Below, piece by piece: positions 25,170-34,163 of a DNA stretch of 40,580 nt. The notes beneath the pieces were generated by a model, which was not told where the DNA came from, ran no database searches, and worked only from the letters and a program-made list of their open reading frames with translations. The position numbers and the translations under genes were made by a program. Source of the stretch: Blautia sp. (lineage in GTDB: Bacteria > Bacillota > Clostridia > Lachnospirales > Lachnospiraceae); NCBI GenBank assembly GCA_022770365.1, contig JALEHU010000017.1:1-40580 (forward strand). The letters are read 5' to 3'. Within the stretch, counting starts at the first letter, position 1; every line of letters starts with the position of its first letter.

Positions 25170-26699
25170 ATGAGAGGTGTTTATACTTCAGTCAATGACA
25201 TCCGGAAGCGCGTTTATGCGGAAGTAGCAAGATTATCGTATGACTATCAGGATGGAGACTTGTCTCAAATGGAACAGATTCCATACAGAATCATTCCGGG
25301 AGAAGTCTCTACATATCGGGAAAGCGTATTTCTGGAGAGAGCAATTGTTAAGGAGAGAATGCGTCTTGCCATGGGGCTTCCGCTGCGTGCGGCTTCCGAA
25401 CATGCTCCCGTATCAGAAGGAGCACTGGAATGTGTGAGACCGGAGAAATATTATCAGCCTCCGCTGATCAATATTATCAAGTTTGCCTGCCACAAATGTC
25501 CGGATAATGTAGTAAAAGTAACAGATGCCTGCCAGGGCTGTCTGGCACATCCGTGCAAAGAGGTCTGCCCCAAAAAAGCCGTTTCCTTTGAAAATGGAAA
25601 ATCAGTGATCAATCAGGAAAAATGTATCAAGTGCGGAAAATGCGTCAGTGCATGTGCATATGGAGCTGTCGTAAAACTGGAGCGTCCCTGCGCAAGAGCC
25701 TGCGGGATGGATGCCATTGGTTCCGATGAGTTCGGAAGAGCGGACATTGATCAGGAAAAATGCGTGTCCTGCGGAATGTGCCTTGCAAACTGTCCGTTTG
25801 GCGCGATTGCAGATAAAGCACAGATTTTCCAGACTATTCAGGCAATCAAAAGTGATACGCCGGTGTATGCGGCAATTGCACCTGCTGTGACAGGCCAGTT
25901 TGGTCCGAAGATGACACCGGATAAGATACGTTCTGCATTTCAGGCACTCGGTTTTACGGATGTTGTGGAAGTAGCAATCGGTGCAGATCTCTGTACCATG
26001 GAAGAAGCCAGAGATTTTGTGGAGGAAGTTCCGGAAAAACTGCCCTTTATGGCGACTTCCTGCTGTCCGGCATGGTCCATGATGGCAAAAAAACTGTTTC
26101 CTGAGTACAGCGAATGCATTTCCATGGCACTGACACCCATGGTGCTGACAGGAAGACTGATCAAAAAGCAGCATCCTGGCTGTAAAGTGGCTTTTATCGG
26201 ACCCTGTGCAGCCAAAAAACTGGAAGCGGGCAGAAGGACGATACGCAGTGATATTGACTTTGTGCTGACGTTTGAAGAAGTAATGGGAATGTTTGAAGCG
26301 AAGAAAATCAATTTTACGAAGCTTGAAGAACAGCACAGCATGCATGGAGCAAGTGCTGACGGCAGGGGCTTTGCAGTCAGCGGAGGTGTTGCAGAAGCTG
26401 TGGTAAACTGTATTAAAGAGCTTTACCCGGATAAAGAAGTAAAAGTGGAAAATGCGGAAGGCCTTGCAAACTGCAGGAAGCTTCTGACTATGGCTAAAGC
26501 AGGAAAATATAACGGCTATCTTCTGGAAGGAATGGCATGCCCCGGCGGATGCGTGGCAGGAGCAGGAACAATACAGCCGATTGCAAAATCCACAGCAGCA
26601 GTGAAACTCCGGAAAAAAACATCAACCCATGCACATGCCATACAGAGTAATTATAAGGATTTACTGAAACAGCTGGAAGAAATAGATAAAAGCATATGA
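25170..26699 (+). CDS. Monomeric [FeFe] hydrogenase, group B
   Basis: Cytosolic [FeFe] hydrogenase (509 residues) that interconverts protons and H2, or senses redox state. The H-cluster motifs are complete: TSCCPAW (C298, C299), IGPCAAKKLE (C346) and EGMACPGGCVAGAG (C457, C461). Upstream lie a Cys-rich segment (about 107-133) and two [4Fe-4S] ferredoxin-type motifs (CIKCGKCVSAC and CVSCGMCLANCPFG). The N-terminal VNDIRKRVYAEVARL start and overall size fit group B enzymes common in Clostridia, whose role is poorly known. No hydE, F, G maturation genes are in the window. It follows cobalamin riboswitch 2. AAAGGAGAA precedes the ATG. Confidence 0.93.
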   Translation: MRGVYTSVNDIRKRVYAEVARLSYDYQDGDLSQMEQIPYRIIPGEVSTYRESVFLERAIVKERMRLAMGLPLRAASEHAPVSEGALECVRPEKYYQPPLINIIKFACHKCPDNVVKVTDACQGCLAHPCKEVCPKKAVSFENGKSVINQEKCIKCGKCVSACAYGAVVKLERPCARACGMDAIGSDEFGRADIDQEKCVSCGMCLANCPFGAIADKAQIFQTIQAIKSDTPVYAAIAPAVTGQFGPKMTPDKIRSAFQALGFTDVVEVAIGADLCTMEEARDFVEEVPEKLPFMATSCCPAWSMMAKKLFPEYSECISMALTPMVLTGRLIKKQHPGCKVAFIGPCAAKKLEAGRRTIRSDIDFVLTFEEVMGMFEAKKINFTKLEEQHSMHGASADGRGFAVSGGVAEAVVNCIKELYPDKEVKVENAEGLANCRKLLTMAKAGKYNGYLLEGMACPGGCVAGAGTIQPIAKSTAAVKLRKKTSTHAHAIQSNYKDLLKQLEEIDKSI

Positions 26700-26914
26700 G
26701 TAAGTGTTCTGTCAGGCGGATATGACAGGCTGTAAAAATGATAAAATAGTATACTTTCTTTGTAAAAATCCGGAAGAATAAACGGAATATGTTCTTTATA
26801 ATATAAATGGAAATTAACACGCGGAAAAAATACGTAAAAAAACGTAAACATAAAACAAAAACAAGTGGATTGCGGAGTCTGCCTGATTATCTTTCAAGAA
26901 AGGAATCAAATATC

Positions 26915-28282
26915 ATGAAACAGAAAGCTATGGAAATGAAACTTGTTGTAAGACCGCTTGTGGGATGTCTGACCCACACACATTTCTGGGAAGGTCCGTG
27001 CAGGGCAGGCCGTTATGAAGACATGACAGTGGAAGCGGAAACAGAAGCAGCTGATCAGGCATTTAAAGCCTCAGTGGAAGGTTTGAATGATGTGATCAGC
27101 GAGGTAGAGTTTAAAGAACCGCTTGATGTACGGTATAATGAAAGTTTTACTGTGGATAAGGAATTGTTTGATAAAATCGGAGAGAATCTGGATGAAATTG
27201 ACTGTTTCCTCTGTATGGGATGGAGAATCCCGAAACTGGAACGTTACAGAAAACCGGTGGTTATCTGGCAGAATGGAAACGAGGGTATTGATTTTGCAGC
27301 ATATTGCCGTTCTATTGGAGTTGAAGCTTATGTATGTATGGATCTTCAGGACGTAAATGAGATCATGCATATTTTATGGGTTCGTAAAGCGGTGCAAAAT
27401 ACAAGAGCACTTGTTCTTACTGCAGGATCCCAGCCTACCTTCGGTATTCAGAGCCTGATCCGGGATCCTGAAATCCTGAGACAGCGCTATGGTATGGAAG
27501 TTGTGAAACTGCCTTTTACCTCTATTTTTAAATATATGGATGAGATTACAGATGAAGAAGCCAAACCAATTGCGGACAGGCTTATAGCAGGATCTTCTGA
27601 TACACAGGTAAATACTGACTGGTTTATCAATGATATCAAATATTATCTGGCAGCAAAGAAAATGATGGATATTTATGACTGCAACGCTTTTTCAACAGCA
27701 TGTCATGAATTGTGTACTACGGAAATTCCGCAGAATCGCAAATTTACTCCATGTATGTGCCACTCGATCATGAAAGATGAAGGAATCCCAAGTGGCTGCG
27801 AGGAAGACCTGAACGCACTTATGGCAATGGTGATTATGCAGTATGCTGCAAAGAGGCCTGCATTTATGGGAAATCCAAATCATGAGACAGACGAACTTCT
27901 CCGCATTCATCATGCTGTTCCTGCATTATGTATGAATGGTTATGGTACAAAACCGCTGGAGTATAAGCTCTGGGCATTCACCGGTCAGGGATTCGGCGGC
28001 AAGCTCCAGGTGGATTTCACAGAGAATGCAGATGACTATGTGACACTCGGCAGATTTAATCCTGCAGGTGACACCATGTGCATTAAGACCGGAGAGGTCA
28101 TACGGTCTGAATATGCAGCAACCTACTGCAGCCCGTATTATTATATTAAGATGGATGATGCAAGGGAATATATGCATAATCTGGCTGGATTCGGACATCA
28201 CCAGGTCCTGGTTTTCGGTGATTACAGTAAAATGCTGAAGAAGATAGCGAAAGTGATGAATTTTAATATTCTGGAAGGCTGA
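26915..28282 (+). CDS. L-fucose/L-arabinose isomerase family protein
   Basis: A 455-residue protein of the FucI/AraA fold. Metal-dependent members interconvert aldoses and ketoses. The C-terminal domain is recognisable: TPCMCHSIMKDEGIPSGCEE holds a likely metal-binding glutamate, IHHAVPAL a likely metal-binding histidine, then FTGQGFGGKLQVDF and GRFNPAGDTMCIKTG. The substrate cannot be told, and no sugar kinase or aldolase is near, so a fucose role is not supported by context. I chose ATG 26915 (AAAGGA upstream), not ATG 26807, whose lysine-rich leader is atypical. A TATAAT at 26797 may be a -10, so this may be its own unit. Confidence 0.75.
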   Translation: MKQKAMEMKLVVRPLVGCLTHTHFWEGPCRAGRYEDMTVEAETEAADQAFKASVEGLNDVISEVEFKEPLDVRYNESFTVDKELFDKIGENLDEIDCFLCMGWRIPKLERYRKPVVIWQNGNEGIDFAAYCRSIGVEAYVCMDLQDVNEIMHILWVRKAVQNTRALVLTAGSQPTFGIQSLIRDPEILRQRYGMEVVKLPFTSIFKYMDEITDEEAKPIADRLIAGSSDTQVNTDWFINDIKYYLAAKKMMDIYDCNAFSTACHELCTTEIPQNRKFTPCMCHSIMKDEGIPSGCEEDLNALMAMVIMQYAAKRPAFMGNPNHETDELLRIHHAVPALCMNGYGTKPLEYKLWAFTGQGFGGKLQVDFTENADDYVTLGRFNPAGDTMCIKTGEVIRSEYAATYCSPYYYIKMDDAREYMHNLAGFGHHQVLVFGDYSKMLKKIAKVMNFNILEG

Positions 28283-28303
28283 TATAAGAGGAGAGAGGGA
28301 AAA

Positions 28304-29458
28304 GTGATCTATTTAAATAATGCGGCCACCTCGTATCCAAAACCTTCCTGCGTAAAAGAAGCTTTGCAGGCGTACCTGAACAGTACGCCTGCTTCGCAGT
28401 TTCGGGGAAGTGAGCAGATCGGAAGACCCGATACAGAGGAAATATGCAGAAAAAACCTGGGGAAAATCCTTGGTATTAAGGAAACGGGAAGAATCTATTT
28501 TTCTTCGGGTGCTACGGAAGCTCTGAATACCATTCTGTGCGGGATGTCAGATCTGCTGGAGGATGGTGAGATATTAGTGACACAGACAGAACATAACAGT
28601 GTTCTGCGGCCGATCCTGAATCATAAATGCCTGAAGAAATTTCAGATGGTGACAGTTCCGTGTACTATGGACGGTGAAGTGACGGCGGAAGCTCTGGAAA
28701 AGTCTGTAACAGACCGAACGCGGGCGATTATTGTGAATCATTGTTCCAACGTTACGGGAAGAGTTCAGGATATGAACAGGATCGGAGAATTCGCCCGCAG
28801 ACATCATCTGTTCTTTGCGGCGGATGTATCACAGAGCGCGGGGTGCCTTCCTGTCTGTGCAGATGAATGGGGCGTGGATGCGCTGGCATTTACCGGACAT
28901 AAGAGCTTAATGGGAATTCCGGGAACCGGAGGGTATTATATCAGTCCTGTGTGGAAAATGAGACCTTTGCAGTATGGCGGAACAGGCAGAAACAGTTCAC
29001 AGCTTATTTACGAAGAGGGCGATTATGAATATGAGACAGGGACACAGAACCTTCCGGGAATTGCAGCTCTAGGTGCCGCAACCGAATATATACTGGAAAC
29101 CGGTCTACAGACGATCATGGAACGGGAAGAGCATCTCATGAGGATTCTTTATGAAGGACTTGGCGCTATGAGCGGCATTACGGTATATGGCAGCAGAGAG
29201 ACCTGCAAAGGACCTGTGATGAGCTTTAATTTCAAAAATTTGTCGCCATCAGATGCCGCTTATATTTTCCAGAATATATATGGAATAACGGTGCGGACCG
29301 GTCTTCATTGTTCTCCGCTGATCCATCAGGCAATGGGAACGGAAAAACAGGGTACCGTCAGAATCAGTATATCCTGTTTTACGACGGAAGAAGAGATTAT
29401 GGAATTTCTGAAGGCGGCAGGTCAGATGGCATGCGCCGGAATCGGAGAGAAAATATGA
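28304..29458 (+). CDS. Cysteine desulfurase-like class V aminotransferase (group II type)
   Basis: A 384-residue PLP enzyme. It has the start MIYLNNAATSYPKP, the PLP-lysine K200 in TGHKSLMG, and C336 in RTGLHCSP at the place of the sulfur-carrying cysteine, as in the SufS/CsdA group. It differs from the thiI-linked enzyme at 3077, which has the long-loop form. The start is GTG, with GAGAGGGA upstream, 21 nt after the isomerase. The next gene overlaps it by 4 nt, which suggests a dedicated partner. It may supply sulfur to a particular Fe-S protein or to a selenium/sulfur reaction; neither is proven. Confidence 0.88.
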   Translation: MIYLNNAATSYPKPSCVKEALQAYLNSTPASQFRGSEQIGRPDTEEICRKNLGKILGIKETGRIYFSSGATEALNTILCGMSDLLEDGEILVTQTEHNSVLRPILNHKCLKKFQMVTVPCTMDGEVTAEALEKSVTDRTRAIIVNHCSNVTGRVQDMNRIGEFARRHHLFFAADVSQSAGCLPVCADEWGVDALAFTGHKSLMGIPGTGGYYISPVWKMRPLQYGGTGRNSSQLIYEEGDYEYETGTQNLPGIAALGAATEYILETGLQTIMEREEHLMRILYEGLGAMSGITVYGSRETCKGPVMSFNFKNLSPSDAAYIFQNIYGITVRTGLHCSPLIHQAMGTEKQGTVRISISCFTTEEEIMEFLKAAGQMACAGIGEKI

Positions 29459-29739
29459 GAATTACAGGAAAAATGGAATCCAGGGAAAAATGCGCCGAGT
29501 CGGGCTGGTTTGCCTGGGATTATCTGACAGATGATGCCATTGACAGAGATTTTATTCTGAGCCTTCGTCCATTAGGCGGATTTGTTTATCTTGATATGTT
29601 AAAAGAACCGTTTTTTAAAATAGAGAGCGACTATTATATGATCAAAGGAATCCAGGGAAGAAATTATTTCAGGATTGCTGTTCATGGGAAGCATGAAGAG
29701 AAACTCAGAGAAATAGAAGAATATCTGGAACAATATTAA
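29455..29739 (+). CDS. Small protein of unknown function paired with cysteine desulfurase
   Basis: I do not recognise this 94-residue protein. It is soluble, with no signal peptide or transmembrane helix, has one cysteine (C13) near the N-terminus, and a mixed alpha/beta pattern. The middle contains RPLGGFVYLDMLKEPFFKIE, and the C-terminus ends in a charged helix (KHEEKLREIEEYLEQY). Its ATG overlaps the desulfurase stop (ATGA), so it is translated with it. A sulfur acceptor or adapter role is a guess from this coupling alone. A frame upstream stays open to 29308 inside the desulfurase gene, but without a likely start. Confidence 0.7.
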   Translation: MRITGKMESREKCAESGWFAWDYLTDDAIDRDFILSLRPLGGFVYLDMLKEPFFKIESDYYMIKGIQGRNYFRIAVHGKHEEKLREIEEYLEQY

Positions 29740-29815
29740 CTGATAACAGCTGTGCAACGATGTCAAATATGCGAAACAGCTGATACTGTATATAAATTAT
29801 AAGGAGAGATGATTT

Positions 29816-31414
29816 GTGAAAAAAAAGAAAATACAGAAATTCTATTGTTGGTTTCGGGTTTTGATTCAAATCCTGGCTTTCATCCTGATCCCGGGAATGT
29901 TTACTTATGTATTCTCTGCATTGGGAATGATTGTTACAGCTGTATTTAAAGGAAAGATAGACTGGGAAACGCTGAAAATTCCTGTATGGATGCTGATTGC
30001 CACAGTTCCGGCAACGGTGCTGACCGGTCGTTTCTTTTGCGGTTTTTTCTGTAGTTTTGGAGCTGCTCAGGATTTTTTGTGGTATCTGTCACAGAAAGTT
30101 TTTCACATGAATTTTCGAATACAGGGAAAAACAGACCGGATATTGAAAACGGCGAAATACGTTATCCTTCTCTTTTATATCAGCTGTGTCTGGTCAGGCA
30201 TTCTGAAATTACCTTTTTCAGGACCGTGGACTGTTTTTGGACAGTATACTTCTATTGGAAATTGGCCGGGAATACAACCGGTTCTTTCCATCGGTGGTTT
30301 CTTGCTGATTTGCATTTTTATCGGTTCTTTTTTTGTCCAGCGCTGCTTTTGCCGTTATTTATGTCCTGTCGGGGCAGTGTACGGCATGATATCAAAATTT
30401 CATTTTCTGAAAATTCGAAAGCCCGGAACGGAATGTGGTTCATGCCATTTATGCAGTACAAAATGCAGTATGGGAATTAATTTAAATGAAACAGATCAGG
30501 TTAACACGGGTGCCTGTATTCAATGTCAGCAATGTATTGCGTGCTGCCCAAAAGAAAATGTACAGGCTGATAAAAAATATGCTGTTTTCATCGGAGTTGG
30601 AATCACAGCTTTGACAATTTTAATATCTTCAATCGGTATGAAAATGATCATCAAAATGGCAGATCCGCAAAATCTGAGTACTGTACATACGGAAATACAA
30701 ACTTATCAGGATGGGATTTACACAGGTGAAGGACAGGGTTATCGCGGAAGTATCGGTGTCACAGTAGAGGTTGAAAATGGAGAAATCGTCAAAATTCAGT
30801 TGGAGGATTATCTGGATGACAGACAATACATGGACCAGGTGGAAAAACAGTTACTACCGGCTATTATCCAAATTCAAAGTACAGAAATCGATACGGTATC
30901 CGGTGCAACTTTCAGCAGTAAGGGCGTTTTGGATGCGGTAAAAAATGCGCTGAATCAAAAGGATGATGAGTCAGAGCAGGAGCAAAAAGAAGAATTCCTG
31001 GAAGCCGGGCGTTTCAGAAATCTGAAAGATGGGTTTTATACCGGAAGCGCCGATGCTTTTCGTGGAGATGTAGAAGTTCAGGTAACAGTCGAAAATCAAA
31101 AAGTAAAAGATATTGCTATAATATCTTATTGTGATACAGAAGAATACTTTTTCAAGGCAGCTCCTGCAGTAATCGAAGAGATAAAGACAGAGCAAAGTCT
31201 GAATGTAGATGCGGTATCCGGGGCTACTTACAGCAGTAACGGGATCATTCAGGCCGTAGCGAATGCCCTTGAGATACCGGAGGACCAGTATGAGCCAAGA
31301 GAAGGACGCAATCTTAAAGCAAAGGGAAAACAGCATGGTCATATTGTAAAGCATTACATAAGCAGTCAGGATGAATATGAGGAGAAGGTAAACAAATATA
31401 ATACCGATGAATAA
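29816..31414 (+). CDS. Membrane 4Fe-4S protein with two FMN-binding domains (NosR/RnfG-related)
   Basis: A 532-residue electron-transfer protein. The N-terminal half has about five membrane helices with NapH/NosR-type cysteine motifs (RFFCGFFCSFGAAQD and RCFCRYLCPVGAVYG), then two [4Fe-4S] motifs (CGSCHLCSTKC and CIQCQQCIACCP). After a further helix come two FMN-binding domains whose SGATFSS (T365) and SGATYSS (T471) threonines fit covalent FMN attachment by ApbE; no apbE is in the window. The layout suggests electron flow between the cytosol and extracytoplasmic flavins. The partner is unknown. The start is GTG with AAGGAGAGA upstream. Confidence 0.88.
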   Translation: MKKKKIQKFYCWFRVLIQILAFILIPGMFTYVFSALGMIVTAVFKGKIDWETLKIPVWMLIATVPATVLTGRFFCGFFCSFGAAQDFLWYLSQKVFHMNFRIQGKTDRILKTAKYVILLFYISCVWSGILKLPFSGPWTVFGQYTSIGNWPGIQPVLSIGGFLLICIFIGSFFVQRCFCRYLCPVGAVYGMISKFHFLKIRKPGTECGSCHLCSTKCSMGINLNETDQVNTGACIQCQQCIACCPKENVQADKKYAVFIGVGITALTILISSIGMKMIIKMADPQNLSTVHTEIQTYQDGIYTGEGQGYRGSIGVTVEVENGEIVKIQLEDYLDDRQYMDQVEKQLLPAIIQIQSTEIDTVSGATFSSKGVLDAVKNALNQKDDESEQEQKEEFLEAGRFRNLKDGFYTGSADAFRGDVEVQVTVENQKVKDIAIISYCDTEEYFFKAAPAVIEEIKTEQSLNVDAVSGATYSSNGIIQAVANALEIPEDQYEPREGRNLKAKGKQHGHIVKHYISSQDEYEEKVNKYNTDE

Positions 31415-31483
31415 TAAAAGCCTGTCTCCACATGGAAACTGAAAAATAAGTGACGGGTGATTATAAAAGACCATAAATGCAAA

Positions 31484-31516
31484 ACGAAAGGCAGATCCCG
31501 ATGATCTGCCTTTCGT
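31484..31516 (-). terminator. Hairpin terminator between converging genes
   Basis: A perfect 14-bp stem (31484-31497 with 31503-31516) with a 5-nt loop. On the minus strand a short T4 run follows, serving the metal ATPase; on the plus strand there is no T run. Confidence 0.7.
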
Positions 31517-31554
31517 GATATCAAAAACAATTTTAAGTATTTTATAAAAATGTG

Positions 31555-33285
31555 TTAGCTTTTCTTATACAGAATCCGAATAGAATTCAGTACGCAGAGC
31601 ATGGCAACACCTGTGTCTGCAAATACAGCCATCCACATGGAAGCAAAGCCACATAGTCCCAGAATCATGACCATGATTTTTATTACCAGCGCAAAGATGA
31701 CATTTTGCCAGGAAATACTGCTGGTTGACTTTGCAATGGCAAGTGCCTGTGGGATTGCTTCCATACTGGAAGTCATAAATACCACATCAGCAGCTTCAAT
31801 CGCCGCATCAGCACCGCTTCCCATGGCTGCACCTACGTCAGCACCTGCAAGAACAGGCGCATCATTGATACCGTCACCGACAAACATAACAGCGCCGTAT
31901 TTATTACGAATATTGTTCAGTTCTGAAAGTTTATCCTGAGGAAGGAGTCGGGCATGTACTTCATCGATACAGGTTGCCTGTGCTACGGCATCGGCGCTGT
32001 CCTGGGCATCTCCGGTGAGCATGATTGTGGCGATTCCCTGTTTCTTGATCTGTGAAACGGCAGATTTGGCATCTTCTTTGACTGTATCGGAAATCACCAG
32101 ATATCCGATGAACTTTCCGTTTCTGGCAGCCAGAACTTCCGTTCCAAAGTTATTCTTTTCATAACCGTCAAGGGAAATATGGAATTTCTCCATGAATTTC
32201 CGGTTGCCGCAGAGGATTTCATCTTCGGATAGGATAGCACGGATACCGTGACCAGAGATTTCTTCTACAGAAGAAGGTCGTATAATCGTAAGATTCTGTT
32301 CCTTTGCAGCTGTCACAATACTGTTTCCTATAGGATGAGTAGAAGTCAGTTCACAGCTTGCACACCAGGAAAGAAGCTGCTTTTCGGTTACCTGATTGTC
32401 GAAAGGTACTGCTTTTTGAAGGACAAAGTTTCCTTTCGTAATGGTTCCTGTTTTATCCATCACAATAGCATTTACATCTTTCATGGCTTCCAGAGAAACA
32501 CCGCCTTTAAAAAGAATGCCACGTTTGGAACCGGCGCCAATTCCGGAAAAAAATGCCAGAGGGACACTGAGAACCAGTGCACATGGGCAGCTCATAACCA
32601 GAAAGCTGAGTGCTGTATAAACCCAGTAATTCCAGTTTCCGGTAAAGAGTGACGGGATGATTGCGGTGCATGCAGCCAGGACTACAACAAAAGGAGTATA
32701 AATTCTCGCAAATTTTGTAATGAAACGGTCAATTTTTGGTTTATTGGCCGCCGCATTTTCCACAGAATCCAGAATTCGGGTAACCATGGATTCTTCCAGG
32801 ATTTTTTCCACACGGATTTTAAGAAGTCCGGAGGTATTTATACAGCCGGACGTTACTTCGTCACCGTATCCTGCTTTAACAGGAACCGGCTCTCCGGTAA
32901 TAGGAGAAGTGTCAATGCGGCTTTCTCCTTCAACAATGACTCCGTCCAGAGGTACACGGTCACCGGGGCGAATCAGCAGAATGTCTCCTACATTGGCAGC
33001 TTCAGCAGCAATGACTTTGATATCTTCACCTATGACAAGGTTTACCACTTCAGGACGCATGTCAACAGCGTCCATAATCTGACCGCGGCTTTTTTCGACG
33101 GCAATATGTTCGAACACTTCTCCGATTCTGTAAAACAGCATGACACCAACGGCTTCAGGGTATTCATGGATGGCAAAAGCACCTAAGGTAGCAATGCTCA
33201 TGAGGAAATTTTCATCAAAAATCCGTCCCTTGAGCAGATTTTTTACTGCGGTCAGAACAATCTCAGATCGTAAGCGTGGCTGCAA
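31555..33285 (-). CDS. P1B-type heavy-metal ATPase, N-terminally truncated
   Basis: Metal-exporting P-type ATPase (576 residues remain). The catalytic parts are intact: TGEP at about 130, the CPC metal site (233-235), phosphorylation site DKTGT (D277), the HPIGN motif, and GDGINDAP. The last helices carry K...FADTGV, as in the Zn/Cd (P1B-2) group. The front is missing: normal proteins have two more helices and often a metal-binding domain before FDENFLMS. The only start is TTG 33285, just past the point where the sequence switches to a MATE gene on the other strand. Without these helices function is doubtful, so it is probably a decaying gene. Confidence 0.85.
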   Translation of the reverse strand: MQPRLRSEIVLTAVKNLLKGRIFDENFLMSIATLGAFAIHEYPEAVGVMLFYRIGEVFEHIAVEKSRGQIMDAVDMRPEVVNLVIGEDIKVIAAEAANVGDILLIRPGDRVPLDGVIVEGESRIDTSPITGEPVPVKAGYGDEVTSGCINTSGLLKIRVEKILEESMVTRILDSVENAAANKPKIDRFITKFARIYTPFVVVLAACTAIIPSLFTGNWNYWVYTALSFLVMSCPCALVLSVPLAFFSGIGAGSKRGILFKGGVSLEAMKDVNAIVMDKTGTITKGNFVLQKAVPFDNQVTEKQLLSWCASCELTSTHPIGNSIVTAAKEQNLTIIRPSSVEEISGHGIRAILSEDEILCGNRKFMEKFHISLDGYEKNNFGTEVLAARNGKFIGYLVISDTVKEDAKSAVSQIKKQGIATIMLTGDAQDSADAVAQATCIDEVHARLLPQDKLSELNNIRNKYGAVMFVGDGINDAPVLAGADVGAAMGSGADAAIEAADVVFMTSSMEAIPQALAIAKSTSSISWQNVIFALVIKIMVMILGLCGFASMWMAVFADTGVAMLCVLNSIRILYKKS

Positions 33286-34010
33286 CCTGGCGCGTTCTGA
33301 TAAAATCTGATTTTCTGGAAGAGAAGATCCGTCTTATGAGAATAAAGATCTGCAAAGAACATATGGGAATCATGCTCAAAAAGGGTTTTCCATTAGCACT
33401 CCAGTCTATGCTGTTTCCGGTTGCCAATTCCATTGTTCAGGCCAGTGTAAATACAATGGGAACAAACAGCATTGCGGCCTGGGGAATCTGTGATAAGCTG
33501 GATTTACTGATCTGGCTGATTGCAGATGCCATGGCGCCTGCGCTTACCACCTACACAGCACAGAATATTGGAGCAGGCAAGTATGAAAGAGTAAAAAAAG
33601 GTGCTTTGATCGGTACCGGGTTATCGGTAATTTCAGTAGGCCTCATAAGTGCTGTCCTATACTTTGGATCCGGTATGATCGGTCCCTGGTTTATTGACGC
33701 AAAGGATGTTCCGGCACTGATTCCGCTGGTTGTGAAATATATGCAGATGATGGCACCATTCTTTATCTTTTATGCTGTGGCAGAAGCACTTTCAGGAGAC
33801 TGCTGTGGTCTTGGGGAGACGCTGACGCCGATGATCACCACTTTGCTTACCATCTGTCTTTTCAAGGCTGTCTGTATTTTTGCTGTTTTACCGAAATTTG
33901 GTACGATGGAGTGTATTGTGTGGATTTACATTGCTTCCTGGATTCTGGCAGGAATGGCATTTACTGTTTTGTATATTAGAAAGTCCAGGAGGATTTCGGT
34001 CATCCGGTGA
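33261..34010 (+). pseudogene. C-terminal half of a MATE efflux transporter
   Basis: About 250 residues that match the second half of a MATE-family drug/sodium antiporter: IMLKKGFPLALQSMLFPVAN, ASVNTMGTNSIAAWGICDKL, TYTAQNIGAGKYERVKKG and GLGETLTPM. Intact MATE proteins have about 450 residues and twelve helices; the first six are absent. Family-like sequence can be followed back to SQIVSVAATWRVLIKS at 33261, beyond which the DNA belongs to the opposing ATPase gene. No ribosome site is evident before GTG 33276. I regard it as a broken gene created by the same rearrangement as the ATPase truncation. Confidence 0.82.
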
Positions 34011-34119
34011 GACTCTCCCCTTCCATAAAAAACCGGGGGATGGGGATACGAGGCATGCACTTTTTGGTGAAGTACTGCATAAAAACGGCATTTTAAGAAC
34101 CGAAAAAATAAGTAAAAAA

Positions 34120-34135
34120 TAACCCTGGGGGTAGG
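34120..34135. promoter_or_regulatory. CsoR-type operator candidate 1
   Basis: TAACCCTGGGGGTAGG contains a C-run/G-run pseudo-palindrome like the TACCCC-GGGGTA sites bound by CsoR/RcnR-family repressors. It abuts the TTGTAT -35 of the next promoter. A similar site lies at 35320, and a gene of this repressor family lies between them. Confidence 0.6.
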
Positions 34136-34163
34136 TTGTATTCGCACTGTAATCTGTTAAAAT
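34136..34163 (+). promoter_or_regulatory. Promoter before the structured leader and DJ-1-like gene
   Basis: TTGTAT (34136-34141) and TAAAAT (34158-34163) are 16 nt apart, directly after operator candidate 1. Confidence 0.55.

Noticed and set aside
26797-26802. TATAAT as a confident promoter for the isomerase gene
   Set aside because: The -10 is perfect, but no acceptable -35 lies 16-18 nt upstream; it is only mentioned with the gene.
26807-26914. N-terminal extension of the isomerase-like protein
   Set aside because: The first 36 codons are Lys/Arg-rich, unlike the family, and the ribosome site fits ATG 26915.
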